Shown piece by piece: positions 35,288 through 43,925 of a stretch of 64,000 bases of DNA. Positions within the stretch are counted from its first letter, which is position 1, and each line of letters begins with the position of its first letter. A program made the position numbers and the translations under genes. Under the pieces are notes generated by a model. That model saw only the letters and a program-made list of their open reading frames with translations. It had not been told where the DNA came from and made no database searches. Source of the stretch: Deltaproteobacteria bacterium (GTDB lineage Bacteria; Desulfobacterota_B; Binatia; UBA9968); NCBI GenBank assembly GCA_005879255.1, contig VBKY01000038.1, positions 4,641 to 68,640 of the forward strand. The letters are read 5' to 3'.

Positions 35288-36076
35288 ATGGATATTCCGA
35301 TTTTTTGGCGACTCATTCTTGGAAACGCGGGAATTTTATTTTTGTCCGTTGTCGCCTGTTTATATTCCATCGTCCAGCTCGGCACCCTAAGCGGCACCGC
35401 CCGCGCGGCGTTGGATATAGACCACCGCATGATCGGTTATCAGGAAGCATTGACGGACTCCTTCCTTTCGGAAGTTCGATATGGCGGGAAATACATCTTC
35501 ACCCATGCTGAAGATCGGCATGAACAACTCGGCCAATTTAAAAATGATTTTGCCCGGTATCTGATGGAACTTAAGTCGCTGACGAAGTCTGAGGAAGTCG
35601 CGAATTCACTATCCAGGGTTGAGCAATTTCATCGTCAATACCACGAACTGTTCGATCGAGAAGTTGGCTACATTCGCGCTAAACAAACCTACGCGCAAAG
35701 CCGCTACCAACAAGAACGGGACAAGGTCTTCGAAAGTGCCATGAATGAGTTCGAGCGCTTAAAAATACTCTTGCAGACCGACTTGCACGATAAACTCCAG
35801 GGAATCGATCGCGCCGCCCGTGCTGCCCGGCAAATCGCGATCACAATGATGCTGATAGCGATGCTTTTGGGAACATGGTTTTCCTTTAGAATTAGTAAGA
35901 GCATTGCCGCTCCACCGGAGGCGCTGAAGCTAACGACAGAGGCTGATTTTTTGATTCCGGCAAAGCTCTGGTCAAAACGGCTGACGACAGTGGCGCGCAA
36001 TATCTTGACCTCATTGAAGCGACGTCTGGCGCTTTCAAAATGCCTAGCGACGCGGAAAGGCACAATTAAGCGATGA
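35288..36076 (+). CDS. Truncated membrane sensor (four-helix sensor and partial HAMP)
   Basis: 262 aa from MDIPIFWRL (GGGAGAAGTGTTTC upstream). TM1 is at about residues 10-30. A 150-residue helical sensor (four-helix-bundle type, ALDIDHRMIGYQEALTDSF) and TM2 follow (about 190-210). HAMP begins SISKSIAAPPEALKLTTEAD, but then the sequence becomes unlike any HAMP and ends at KRTIKR-type residues after about 45 codons. Intact relatives continue into a histidine kinase (QseE/GlrK-like). I infer a deletion or frameshift that removed the kinase. The ATGA overlap with the next gene keeps translational coupling. Whether the product still signals is unknown. Confidence 0.65.
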   Translation: MDIPIFWRLILGNAGILFLSVVACLYSIVQLGTLSGTARAALDIDHRMIGYQEALTDSFLSEVRYGGKYIFTHAEDRHEQLGQFKNDFARYLMELKSLTKSEEVANSLSRVEQFHRQYHELFDREVGYIRAKQTYAQSRYQQERDKVFESAMNEFERLKILLQTDLHDKLQGIDRAARAARQIAITMMLIAMLLGTWFSFRISKSIAAPPEALKLTTEADFLIPAKLWSKRLTTVARNILTSLKRRLALSKCLATRKGTIKR

Positions 36077-36639
36077 AAATCTTTTTTGATATCCGTGATG
36101 GAAAATCTCCCCGACGCCGAGGGCTTTATGGCGCCGCAGCGGCGATCGCCTGCCTTGCATTGGTCTCTTGCGCGAAAACCATAGAGAACGTGCAAGGCCC
36201 CAGCTCAGAGCAAGTCAGTCATTCTCCGATTGTGATGACCACGCCAGCGAACTTCGATGTCGCATTGAAGGAAAATCAGACCGCGCTCGCGGCACGAAAA
36301 ATTGCCCCGGACGTTGCGATTTATAACACCGGATTCCTTTTGGCGCATCCGTCGAATCCCAAAAAAGATTATCCGAAGGCGATCCTTGCCTTCCAAACTT
36401 TGCTCGCCGAGCATCCTCGGAGTTCTTTGCTGGAGCCAGCCAAGACTTGGATCCAGGTTTTGGAGCAGCAGCAAAAGGTCGCCGAGGAAAGACGGAAACT
36501 CGCGGAAGAAAAGCGCGCCTTGGATCGAGAGCGAGAGACGCTGTCACAGGAACGACAAAAACTGAATTACGCCAGCGAAAAATCGCGTCAGCTCGACCTG
36601 GAAATCGAAAAACGCAGAAGACAAACGCTGAGCAAATAG
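36073..36639 (+). CDS. Coiled-coil lipoprotein (QseG-like position)
   Basis: 188 aa. The N-terminus is basic (MKIFFDIRDGKSPRRRGLYG), then hydrophobic AAAAIACLALVSC with the lipid-acceptor Cys at residue 33. The mature part has a small helical domain (LAARKIAPDVAIYNTGFLLA to YPKAILAFQTLLAEHPRSSL, TPR-like) and a long coiled coil from about residue 130 (EERRKLAEEKRALDRERETL). The arrangement of kinase gene followed by lipoprotein recalls qseE-qseG-qseF, in which QseG modulates the sensor. The start overlaps the preceding stop by four bases. Confidence 0.7.
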   Translation: MKIFFDIRDGKSPRRRGLYGAAAAIACLALVSCAKTIENVQGPSSEQVSHSPIVMTTPANFDVALKENQTALAARKIAPDVAIYNTGFLLAHPSNPKKDYPKAILAFQTLLAEHPRSSLLEPAKTWIQVLEQQQKVAEERRKLAEEKRALDRERETLSQERQKLNYASEKSRQLDLEIEKRRRQTLSK

Positions 36640-37042
36640 ATAACGAACTGATGCTTCCTTTGTCGTTCTCCCCGGCTCTTCAAAAAATGAACAAGCCGCA
36701 TGGTGCAACCGCGGTTGCGACGTAATATCAGGTGGCTGCACCGTGAAAAAACCTGTAACCGCAGTTAGGAGATTTCGGGCTCGAGCGAACGCTAGCCTAC
36801 CCCGGCAAACTTTCCTGGCCGGCTCGCTTTAAGTATCGAGTCTTCCAATCCAGATTTAACCTTTTCAAAGCTAAGCGGTCAGGCCATTATCAACTCCTCC
36901 AATCTTCTGGTTTCTGCAATTCATCGGGTCTTACTGGTAAGGTAAGCAGAATACATTGGCCCGAGAAGCTTCTTCAAACCTATTTCCAAAGGTAAATAGT
37001 TAATGTTGCGCAATTCATCGGCATAAAAATTAACGCAATCCG
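36640..37042. other. No recognisable gene
   Basis: About 400 bp between the lipoprotein gene and the HTH relic. No frame with a start site or a known family was found. Hairpin-prone segments occur near 36800-36830 without a terminator T-run. Confidence 0.45.
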
Positions 37043-37327
37043 CAAAATGAGGAGCCTTTCGTTAACAGTGATTACCAACGTGAAATTATCTCGCTGATCG
37101 CTACAGGAAAGCCCAACAAGGCTATCTCAAGCCACCTTAGTATCAGCGAAAAAACGGTTAAGGCTCACCTGACGACAATTTTTAGAAAGCTCGGTGTATC
37201 GGGGCGTACTCAGCTGGCGCTGTTTGTGAGTCAGGGCAATCCCCTGCATTACGATGCCCACTTTAAGCCCCCGACGAAAGCCTCATTACCCATAAGTCCT
37301 ATTGAAAATTTAAAAATAAGCGCCTAA
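37043..37327 (+). pseudogene. LuxR-type HTH fragment of a response regulator
   Basis: The frame reads YQREIISLIATGKPNKAISS, HLSISEKTVKAHLTTIFRKL and GVSGRTQLALFVSQG, then stops at 37327. This is the complete C-terminal LuxR/NarL DNA-binding domain without its receiver and without a start codon. At DNA level it is nearly identical to 38928-39080, including a 47-base stretch from CTTAGTATCAGCG. It is a remnant of a duplicate regulator gene. Confidence 0.8.
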
Positions 37328-37354
37328 TCCTCAGACATCAACGGCAACTGAGCT

Positions 37355-37807
37355 GTGGCCGAATTCTTCCCGATGTCCGAGACAACCGTGATCATAGGTG
37401 ATCGCACAAATTTCTACGCTGCCTGCAGCGACGTGCTGAGCAAAGAAAGAGGAGTCAGAGTCTTAGCGTGCACCGAAAACATGATTGAAACGGTAAAAGC
37501 GGTGGACACGCGGAAACCGCGTATATTACTCATCGATCTTAATCTCATTCGCGAGTACGGGCATCACGTGCTATCCATCTTTCGCTGGCGTAATCCTCGG
37601 ACCAGGATCATTTTATTATGCGAACGCGCGTCGACGACCGAAATCGTAGACGCTCTCTGCTATGGCGCCATGGGTTACCTCGATAAGAAGGACATTCATA
37701 CTCTTCTCGCAAAATCGATTCGTGCCGTTGATCGCGGAGAAGCCTGGGTACCTCGCCGAATAACGACCGCGATTGCCGAACGTCTCGTCCGACAATCCCT
37801 TCACTAA
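37355..37807 (+). CDS. Receiver-only response regulator
   Basis: 150 aa from GTG 37355, or 144 aa from MSETTVIIGD at 37373; neither has a strong site. It has a CheY-like receiver: acidic pocket near IIGDRT, the phospho-acceptor Asp in ILLIDLNLIR, the Thr/Ser position in RIILLCERAS and Lys in GYLDKKD. It ends RITTAIAERLVRQ, where NarL-type regulators normally continue to the HTH. The HTH is missing; a free HTH lies just upstream instead. It may act as a phosphate sink or be a broken gene. Confidence 0.65.
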   Translation: MAEFFPMSETTVIIGDRTNFYAACSDVLSKERGVRVLACTENMIETVKAVDTRKPRILLIDLNLIREYGHHVLSIFRWRNPRTRIILLCERASTTEIVDALCYGAMGYLDKKDIHTLLAKSIRAVDRGEAWVPRRITTAIAERLVRQSLH

Positions 37808-38423
37808 CCAACGGGAAAACTGGTCCTCCGTCTCTCTGCCCGTCGAAGCTCCAGTACTTTAGGAATCTTGCTCGATGAAGAGCTGCACTATTCTGCAGCC
37901 AATACTCCCGTAGCCCGCCGCCTCGCTGCTGACACAATATCCGTAGCGATTTCCGAACCACCGCATTGCGCGACCTGCCTCTCCGCGTAATATCTATCGC
38001 TCGATCGAGTGATACCAGCAGAAATCGGGTAGCTATACCTTCTTTTCTCCCTCCGTATCGGTTGAGATGCGTTTCACCCTTAATGTCTCAGACTGGATCA
38101 GAGTTACTCCTCTCGAAAAATCATCCTATAATTCAATGTCTTCGTTCTTGCGCGCCTCAGGCTTCACCGGTGGCATGCCGGTTGCTCAGCAGTCACGGGA
38201 ACGCGAATCTTTAATCTCAGACGAAGGAGGAATCGAAAAAAACTGCCCTAGCCCCTCAAACCATATATAGGCTATCAGCCGCGCGCTGACCCCAGGAAAT
38301 AGCTCCGTAAAGAATTAACTTCATGTGTCACACGCGCTTTGGGCCGCCCATTGCGGGGGGCCGATTAGCATTGCTGAGGCGGCTTATGATCATGAGCCTG
38401 ATTCTAATGTCCGAAACAAATTT
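37808..38423. other. No supported gene
   Basis: About 600 bp between the receiver and the full regulator. Open frames show no family or ribosome binding site. An ATG at 38408 starts MSETNL in another frame, matching the MSETTV start of the receiver above, so the full regulator may have lost its original start by a one-base change. Confidence 0.45.
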
Positions 38424-39146
38424 ATGATTCTAATTGCAAGCCCATCAAAATCGCTTTGTCGCTGTTGGCGTGAAGCGTTAGCTGGAGTTCGTCCGATACA
38501 CGAGGTTGGCGACAAGCACGGGTTGTTTCATTTCCTGAGTGAATCTAAGCCATCGGTTCTTCTCGTCGACTATGATAGCAACGACTTCGGCACAATCTCG
38601 TTTCTACGCGCCACGATAAAAGCAAGCCCTTCGACTCGTGTCGTAATTTTGACGAGTAACCCAACTTCTAAGGAGGCAGTTGCTGCTATCAGGGCCGGGG
38701 CAAGGGGTTATGGCCGCAAGGATCTCAGCAGATCACTTCTTAAGAGAGCTGCACGCGTCGTTTCCAAAGGTGAGATCTGGATTGCGCGTCAATTTGTATC
38801 CACGCTGATTGAGGAGCTAGGCGGCTTCAAGCCGATTTCGAACACCAACGGTACCAAACCGGAAGGCGGCGGGCACCCACCACATAATGCCTTGAACACC
38901 CTGAGCGCGCGCCAGCGTGAAATTGCCTCGCTGATCGCTATGGGTAAACCCAACAAGGGAATCTCAAGCCATCTTAGTATCAGCGAAAAAACGGTTAAGG
39001 CTCACCTGACGACAATTTTCAGGAAGCTCGATGTCTCGGGTCGTACACAACTGGCGTTGTTTGTGAGTCAAAGCCGCCTGTCGCAGAAAGATTCCACTCG
39101 ATCCGTAGCAAAGCCTCATCGCGGAGACGTCCTGGTGAAAATATAA
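38424..39146 (+). CDS. NarL/LuxR-family response regulator
   Basis: 240 aa from MILIASPSKSLC. The receiver has the phospho-acceptor Asp in SVLLVDYDSND, the T/S site in RVVILTSNPT and the Lys in GYGRKDLS. The C-terminal LuxR HTH is LSARQREIASLIAMGKPNKG then HLSISEKTVKAHLTTIFRKL. It probably answers the sensor kinase at 32887. The 36-bp repeat upstream of the next two genes (39195 and 40421) is a candidate target site, on position only. Confidence 0.85.
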   Translation: MILIASPSKSLCRCWREALAGVRPIHEVGDKHGLFHFLSESKPSVLLVDYDSNDFGTISFLRATIKASPSTRVVILTSNPTSKEAVAAIRAGARGYGRKDLSRSLLKRAARVVSKGEIWIARQFVSTLIEELGGFKPISNTNGTKPEGGGHPPHNALNTLSARQREIASLIAMGKPNKGISSHLSISEKTVKAHLTTIFRKLDVSGRTQLALFVSQSRLSQKDSTRSVAKPHRGDVLVKI

Positions 39147-39194
39147 ATCTTACTTTCGTCGTTCGAATTAGAGCAAAGATTCGATCAATGCAGC

Positions 39195-39230
39195 TAGACC
39201 AAAGTCCAATGGACTTAAATCCAATAGAAT
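39195..39230 (+). promoter_or_regulatory. 36-bp conserved upstream element, copy A
   Basis: TAGACCAAAGTCCAATGGAC followed by TTAAATCCAATAGAAT; identical to 40421-40456 at 35 of 36 positions. It contains the palindrome GTCCA-A-TGGAC. It lies 139 bp before the DsbA-like gene and shortly after the NarL-type regulator gene. Confidence 0.7.
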
Positions 39231-39368
39231 GTGAGCTCTGATTTCGATTATATTGAATTACCGATGCCCATGAGGTTTAACCGCTGGTATCTTTACCATC
39301 AGCTGCTCCGTCCAAGGCCGAAGTCACTTTTTAGATAACGGAGCGCGAACTCTGGAGGAATATACGAA

Positions 39369-40154
39369 ATGAAACGGATCTTACTTTTCGTGGCTGTAAT
39401 GATTGGGTGGAGCCTGTTTTTTAGCGCCTCCGGCTTTTCCCAGGGCAGTAGTGAGTTAAACGAATTGAAACGGGAGATCGACGCGCTCAAAGCGGGCCAA
39501 ACCGCCATCCAAAAAGAACTACAAACGCTTATAGAGATGCTCAAGCCACGGCAGGCTCCACCAGTTGCCGCCGGGCCCACAGCAGAGAACCCAACCATTG
39601 TGAGTATTGAGGGCGGTGCAACTAAGGGAAACAAAGACGCCAAAGTTACGCTCGTCGAGTTCACTGACTATCAGTGTCCTTTCTGTAGCCGTCACTTCCG
39701 CGACACCATGCCCCAGATTGACAACGATTACGTCAAGACCGGCAAGATCCGATATGTGCTTCGTGAATTTCCTTTAGAAGCAATTCACCCTCTGGCTTTC
39801 AAAGCCGCCGAGGCCGCCAACTGCTCCGGTGAGCAAGGCAAGTACTGGGAAATGCACGACCGATTGTTCGCCAATCAAAATGCTCTGGCCGCAGAGCAGT
39901 TGCCGGGCCATGCTGAGGCCGTTGGCCTAAATGGGCAAAAGTTCAAAACTTGTCTAGACAGTGGAAAGTACGCGGCTAAACTGCGCAAGGATTTGGCTGA
40001 TGCGCAGAAGTCTGGAGTTAACGGAACACCGACGTTTTTCATTGGTCTTAGTGACTCCAAGGGTTCCGAAATAAAGGCTGTGAGAAAGATTGTCGGAGCC
40101 CAAAACTACGCTGCATTCAAGGATGCCATAGACACTCTACTCGCCCCACAATAA
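39369..40154 (+). CDS. DsbA-family thiol oxidoreductase
   Basis: 261 aa. The signal peptide is MKRILLFVAVMIGWSLFFSA. A coiled-coil stretch (residues about 28-60) precedes the thioredoxin-fold domain with the active site C103-P-F-C106 in FTDYQCPFCSRHFRDTMPQI and the cis-Pro loop NGTPTFFIG. DsbA/BdbD-like proteins oxidise or isomerise disulfides in exported proteins. GGAGGAATATACGAA precedes the ATG. The following DUF11-like protein is Cys-rich and shares the same 36-bp upstream element, so it is a plausible substrate. Confidence 0.9.
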   Translation: MKRILLFVAVMIGWSLFFSASGFSQGSSELNELKREIDALKAGQTAIQKELQTLIEMLKPRQAPPVAAGPTAENPTIVSIEGGATKGNKDAKVTLVEFTDYQCPFCSRHFRDTMPQIDNDYVKTGKIRYVLREFPLEAIHPLAFKAAEAANCSGEQGKYWEMHDRLFANQNALAAEQLPGHAEAVGLNGQKFKTCLDSGKYAAKLRKDLADAQKSGVNGTPTFFIGLSDSKGSEIKAVRKIVGAQNYAAFKDAIDTLLAPQ

Positions 40155-40611
40155 TCCCTGGGCGAGCGCGTGAGACTTCAGAACTTTTAGGAGCCTTTCT
40201 AATCGTCCGCCCCTGCTTTCCTACACGCAGGGCATCATCCCCGGTAAATTTCGCGCCCGCTCCTCAAAAAATTTACTGCGACCTTACTCTCGGGATCGGA
40301 GCGATCTAAGTAACTCATCCGGAGTTCTCCCGTCTTCCCGCCCTAACACTGAAAGAAATTCAAGCAGCCTGCAGCCATCTAACGGCCTTCAAGTATCTTA
40401 GAAGCTTCGCTGCACGGAGTTAGACCAAAGTCCAATGGACCTAAATCCAATAGAATACCGTCAGCGATATCTGATACATCCGCGGCTGCTTGCAGGAGAT
40501 CGTGTCAGTGAGAGGTGCGTTGCTCTTACTTCTTAGTAATGTGCCCATGCAAAGGACACGTGAAAGCGTCAATCGCAGGCGCACGGGCAACCAAAGCAAA
40601 GGGGGAAAACT
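40155..40611. other. Upstream region of the DUF11-like gene
   Basis: Long leader with no gene. It holds the second 36-bp element (40421-40456) and a six-base hairpin (CCCTGC/GCAGGG near 40214). Confidence 0.5.
40421..40456 (+). promoter_or_regulatory. 36-bp conserved upstream element, copy B
   Basis: Second copy of the element at 39195, differing at one base (GGACC instead of GGACT). It is 156 bp before the DUF11-like gene, nearly the same distance as copy A from its gene (139 bp). Similar spacing argues for an operator or promoter. Confidence 0.7.
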
Positions 40612-42042
40612 ATGAAGCTCATGAAACTTTCTAAAAGGAGGGTGGGCCTCGGCGGCGTCCTCGGTCTCTTGGCGCTGGGAGGGCTACTCCTGGGCGCCCA
40701 GCCGGCGTCTGCGCAGAGTTGCATCACAGAGCAAGCTGGTAGATCGCTTGTGTGTACGGCCAATGACATCCAGGTTGCCTTCGCGGATAACGTAAGGGAC
40801 ACCAGCGGCACCTCTCTTACCCAGTGTATTAGCGGCCAGACATTCTCGTTTGTCGCAGACTTTCACGTGACAACAACCGCTTCTACTCGGTATGACATCG
40901 GTCTCTACTTCGCCACCGATGGCGACCCTAACGGCGACGGCGCAAGAAGCGGAGTGTGTTCAGCTAACATTATTACACCCCTTCACACTGATCCTGCGTC
41001 TCCCAACCTCGTAACGCTGGGATCCGCCGACGCCGTAAATGCAGATGGCGACACGTGTCGTGACGTCACTACTAACGCTGGGTGGGGTAAGCCGAATGGC
41101 AAGGTCGTCACCGTCCGGGTCGACAACGTCAGTTGCGTTGATACCGATGGCGACGGAAAGTTGAACCTGCCCAATTGTACGAGTTGGTCGCAGAACAGCG
41201 GCGGTGTTTGCAGCACTGCGGCTGATGCGGCTCCGGGCTCGCCTTCGAAGTGTAGTTGTGACCTCACGTTCAATATACCCATCTTCGTTGAGACTGGTAC
41301 GATCTCGGTTGTCAAAGCGGCGAGTCCAGCCTCATTACCTGAGCCGGGCGGGGAATTTACGTACACTGTCACAGCCACTAATACAGCGCAATTCACGAGT
41401 CTGACTCTGGACAAAATTTGCGACGACAAATTCGGTCTTGTTGATAAAGTAGCGGCTGCGACAGCGTGTGCGACTGGCACCCTGGGGACGATTAACAGCG
41501 AGACCTGCTCACTGCCACAGACGCTTGCGCCCGGAGGTCAATACCAGTGTACGTTCAAAGCAAACGTTACCTCGAATACGCCTCTAGCAAACGTTACCGA
41601 CACCGTGACTGTCTCCGGGCACGACCAGAACAACAAGCCTGTATCCGGTTCCGGGAGTGCCTCGGTAGCAATCACTGACGTGCCACCGTCAGCGCTGGTA
41701 ACGAAAGCACTGGATAGCCTCCAGTGTGCAACGGTGAGATATAAGGTGGACGTCAAGAACACCGACTCGGCAGAAGCGCTGACTCTGACAACGCTCACCG
41801 ATAATACGTTCGGGTCAATCACCTCCGTGCACGATGCCGTTGACGCCACGACCTGTGTAGTGCCCCAGACGATAGCGAGCGGCGCCACCTATAGCTGTAA
41901 GTTTGACGCTACGTTCTGCGACGCTTCATCGCACACTGATAAGGTTACGGCAAAGTTGCACGATAATGACAACCCGAATACAGATAGCTCCTTTGATTCA
42001 AACAGTGTTACGATAAACGTGAGCGCGCAGCAACAACCGTAG
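40612..42042 (+). CDS. Cys-rich secreted DUF11-like protein
   Basis: 476 aa. The signal peptide is RVGLGGVLGLLALGGLLLGA ending ASA. After an N-terminal beta domain with repeated Cys and DxDGD segments (DTDGDGKLNLPN, possibly Ca2+-binding), at least two DUF11-like beta-sandwich repeats follow: VVKAASPASLPEPGGEFTYT and LVTKALDSLQCATVRYKVDV. These repeats are typical of surface adhesins and S-layer-like proteins. About twenty Cys suggest disulfide stabilisation, for which the upstream DsbA-like protein would serve. No sortase or anchor is seen; it is probably a secreted or surface-bound structural protein. Confidence 0.8.
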   Translation: MKLMKLSKRRVGLGGVLGLLALGGLLLGAQPASAQSCITEQAGRSLVCTANDIQVAFADNVRDTSGTSLTQCISGQTFSFVADFHVTTTASTRYDIGLYFATDGDPNGDGARSGVCSANIITPLHTDPASPNLVTLGSADAVNADGDTCRDVTTNAGWGKPNGKVVTVRVDNVSCVDTDGDGKLNLPNCTSWSQNSGGVCSTAADAAPGSPSKCSCDLTFNIPIFVETGTISVVKAASPASLPEPGGEFTYTVTATNTAQFTSLTLDKICDDKFGLVDKVAAATACATGTLGTINSETCSLPQTLAPGGQYQCTFKANVTSNTPLANVTDTVTVSGHDQNNKPVSGSGSASVAITDVPPSALVTKALDSLQCATVRYKVDVKNTDSAEALTLTTLTDNTFGSITSVHDAVDATTCVVPQTIASGATYSCKFDATFCDASSHTDKVTAKLHDNDNPNTDSSFDSNSVTINVSAQQQP

Positions 42043-42083
42043 GGAGAGTTGTTTTCGCGGCTCAATTGGAGCTCGATCGTAGA

Positions 42084-42134
42084 AGAGACCTTCCGCTCCG
42101 GCCTGGCATTTCGCTAGGCCAGCGGGAGGTCTCT
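42084..42134 (+). terminator. Strong imperfect hairpin terminator
   Basis: AGAGACCT pairs with AGGTCTCT, and an inner GGCCT with AGGCC, in a stem of about 20 pairs around TTTCGC. ACATTTTAC follows. It sits between convergent genes and may serve both. Confidence 0.65.
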
Positions 42135-42170
42135 ACATTTTACAGAAAGAAGGAAGTTGCCGTTGAGTTT

Positions 42171-43784
42171 CTACTGCACCATGAAATTCGTGGCGGCGCT
42201 AGCGGACATTGCAGCTGCATCCGCCTCGTAGTTTCCGACCGGATCTTTCTTCGTCAGCCGGAGTTTGTAGACAGCGGTGCCATCGCTCCCAGTGGTTGCG
42301 GTCCCCGCCACGAGAGCTCCGTTTGATTTTTTGACGATGAAATTTACGGCAGTATTGGCGACTGGCGCGCTGCCGGAACTGACAGTAGCCTTGATGGAGA
42401 CCGACTGGTTGCGCGTGTAGCTCGTCTGATCGGTCGCGACGGTCACGGCCGCAGGGCCTCCCGCTCCGAAGCTTACCGTCACCGACGCTCCGTTCCCGTT
42501 CGTCCAGTCTGTGGTCATGGTTACGCCTGTGTCGGGATCTGCAAAGCTTTGACCCACCACGAGGGCGGGATCATACCACCAATAATAGACGGGGGTTGCT
42601 GGCGTCATGTCGAGCAGGTAGCCGCTATTGCCATTCGCCTCAGTTCCGGTATGTACAAGAACACCGTTCAAGACATTCTGGCTTGGCTCGTTGGCGAGAA
42701 AACCGTCGAAGCCAATCGCCTGGCGGGATTCTATATAATACCACGTCTGCTTTCCCGTGATCGGGTCGATCGATTTCGAGATCTTCAGCGCCTTCGGCCC
42801 AGAGCCGACTGACTGGTATGTCTCTAGCAGATACGTTCCGTCCGAACTGACGGTCGTGATTGGCGGCGATGCGCCAGCGTTGAGCCAACCCAGACGCTCC
42901 TTTTGGAAAGCATTATAATGAGCGGAGTGCGAGGCTCCCATCATGTCCACGATGTCGCCGTACTCATTCGTCGCGCAGCTTGAGCCGATGACAGCGGTGG
43001 GTCCGCAATCAAGCGAGTGAGAATGATAAAGGCCGAGGCCGTGCCCTAGTTCATGAGCGGCGACGCCTAGCTCGATGGTGCCGTTGATCCAGGCGCGCGA
43101 GGGGTTGCCACCTACAGATCCTAGTCCCCACCAGCCGCATCCGGTTTGGGGAAATGCATAAACTTTTCGACTGTAGTTGGACAAGACCACTCCCGCACTG
43201 GCAGCGGCTTGATCAGCCAAGCTGGAGATTAGCGAGTAGTCGCACGTTGAGGCGCTGGTCGGGCTGTCCATATTGATGGTGTACCAACCCTTGATGACCC
43301 CGCTAAGATAGGTTGTTCCGAAGAAGACGTTATTGGCAAAATCGACCGCGTAAGGCTGCGAATTATTATTTCTGAAATTGACAAGGACGACTAACGTGCG
43401 TTGCTCGCCTAGAGTATTGGGTAACACTGACGAAAGCACCTGCACGCTATCACCGCCAGACTGTAAGGCGAGCACGCCGTTCGTGCGTACGCCACGCACA
43501 CGAACCTTGGCGCCGCTGGCGAGATGCGTCGGCGGATCTTTGGCGAAGTTCAATGAGAAGCGTCCATTGACGGCTTTCAGGAAATAGAGATAGCGGCTCC
43601 CCACGTCGCGATCCTCGTGGAGAATTTCCAGCTCCCCTTCGATCTCCTCTAGTATTCCGGATCGAACGCTCTGAGGAAAAACGTTCCGGCTCCACAAGCC
43701 GATAGCCAGAATTAAAAAGATGATTGAAGAAACACGGAAGAAAAATGAATCATTGCATGATAAACTTATATGCTTCGGGATCAT
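42171..43784 (-). CDS. Gametolysin-type (M11-like) secreted metalloprotease
   Basis: 537 aa. A signal anchor or peptide spans residues 17-36 (RVSSIIFLILAIGLWSRNVF). The catalytic zinc site is H244-E-L-G-H248 with the third His at 254 (AAHELGHGLGLYHSHS), and the Met-turn is at 280-283 (VDMMGAS), the metzincin layout. Conserved Cys lie around it (GPTAVIGSSCATNEYGD). A C-terminal Ig-like domain (about 450-535, NQSVSIKATVSSGSAP) probably binds substrate. AAAGGTGG precedes the ATG. A c-di-GMP-I riboswitch sits 54 bp upstream, so expression should follow the cell's sessile/motile state. It probably degrades extracellular matrix or cell-surface proteins. Confidence 0.88.
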   Translation of the reverse strand: MIPKHISLSCNDSFFFRVSSIIFLILAIGLWSRNVFPQSVRSGILEEIEGELEILHEDRDVGSRYLYFLKAVNGRFSLNFAKDPPTHLASGAKVRVRGVRTNGVLALQSGGDSVQVLSSVLPNTLGEQRTLVVLVNFRNNNSQPYAVDFANNVFFGTTYLSGVIKGWYTINMDSPTSASTCDYSLISSLADQAAASAGVVLSNYSRKVYAFPQTGCGWWGLGSVGGNPSRAWINGTIELGVAAHELGHGLGLYHSHSLDCGPTAVIGSSCATNEYGDIVDMMGASHSAHYNAFQKERLGWLNAGASPPITTVSSDGTYLLETYQSVGSGPKALKISKSIDPITGKQTWYYIESRQAIGFDGFLANEPSQNVLNGVLVHTGTEANGNSGYLLDMTPATPVYYWWYDPALVVGQSFADPDTGVTMTTDWTNGNGASVTVSFGAGGPAAVTVATDQTSYTRNQSVSIKATVSSGSAPVANTAVNFIVKKSNGALVAGTATTGSDGTAVYKLRLTKKDPVGNYEADAAAMSASAATNFMVQ

Positions 43785-43837
43785 AGAAGACCACCTTTCG
43801 CGCTAGTGTGATCTCGATCCCGTCAATCATCGTTCCT

Positions 43838-43925
43838 CGTTCGGTAACCCGGCTATCCAAAATAATTCAGACCCGTGGCTTTGCGTCCTCCGATTTCTCA
43901 GAGTTTGCCTTTGTCGGGAGGAGAT
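43838..43925 (-). promoter_or_regulatory. Cyclic di-GMP-I (GEMM) riboswitch
   Basis: Minus-strand RNA reads GGCAAACTCTGAGAAATCGG, then AGGACGCAAAGCC, ACGGGTCTGAATTATTTTGG and ATAGCCGGGTTACCG. All class I landmarks are present: GGCAAAC, the P2 GAAA tetraloop inside CTCTGA/TCGGAG, the invariant GACGCAAAGCC, and the P3 arm with ACGGGT and AGCCGGGTTACCG. It stands directly before the M11 metalloprotease on the same strand. No terminator is obvious in the 54-bp gap, so control is more likely of translation; on or off direction cannot be told. Confidence 0.92.
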
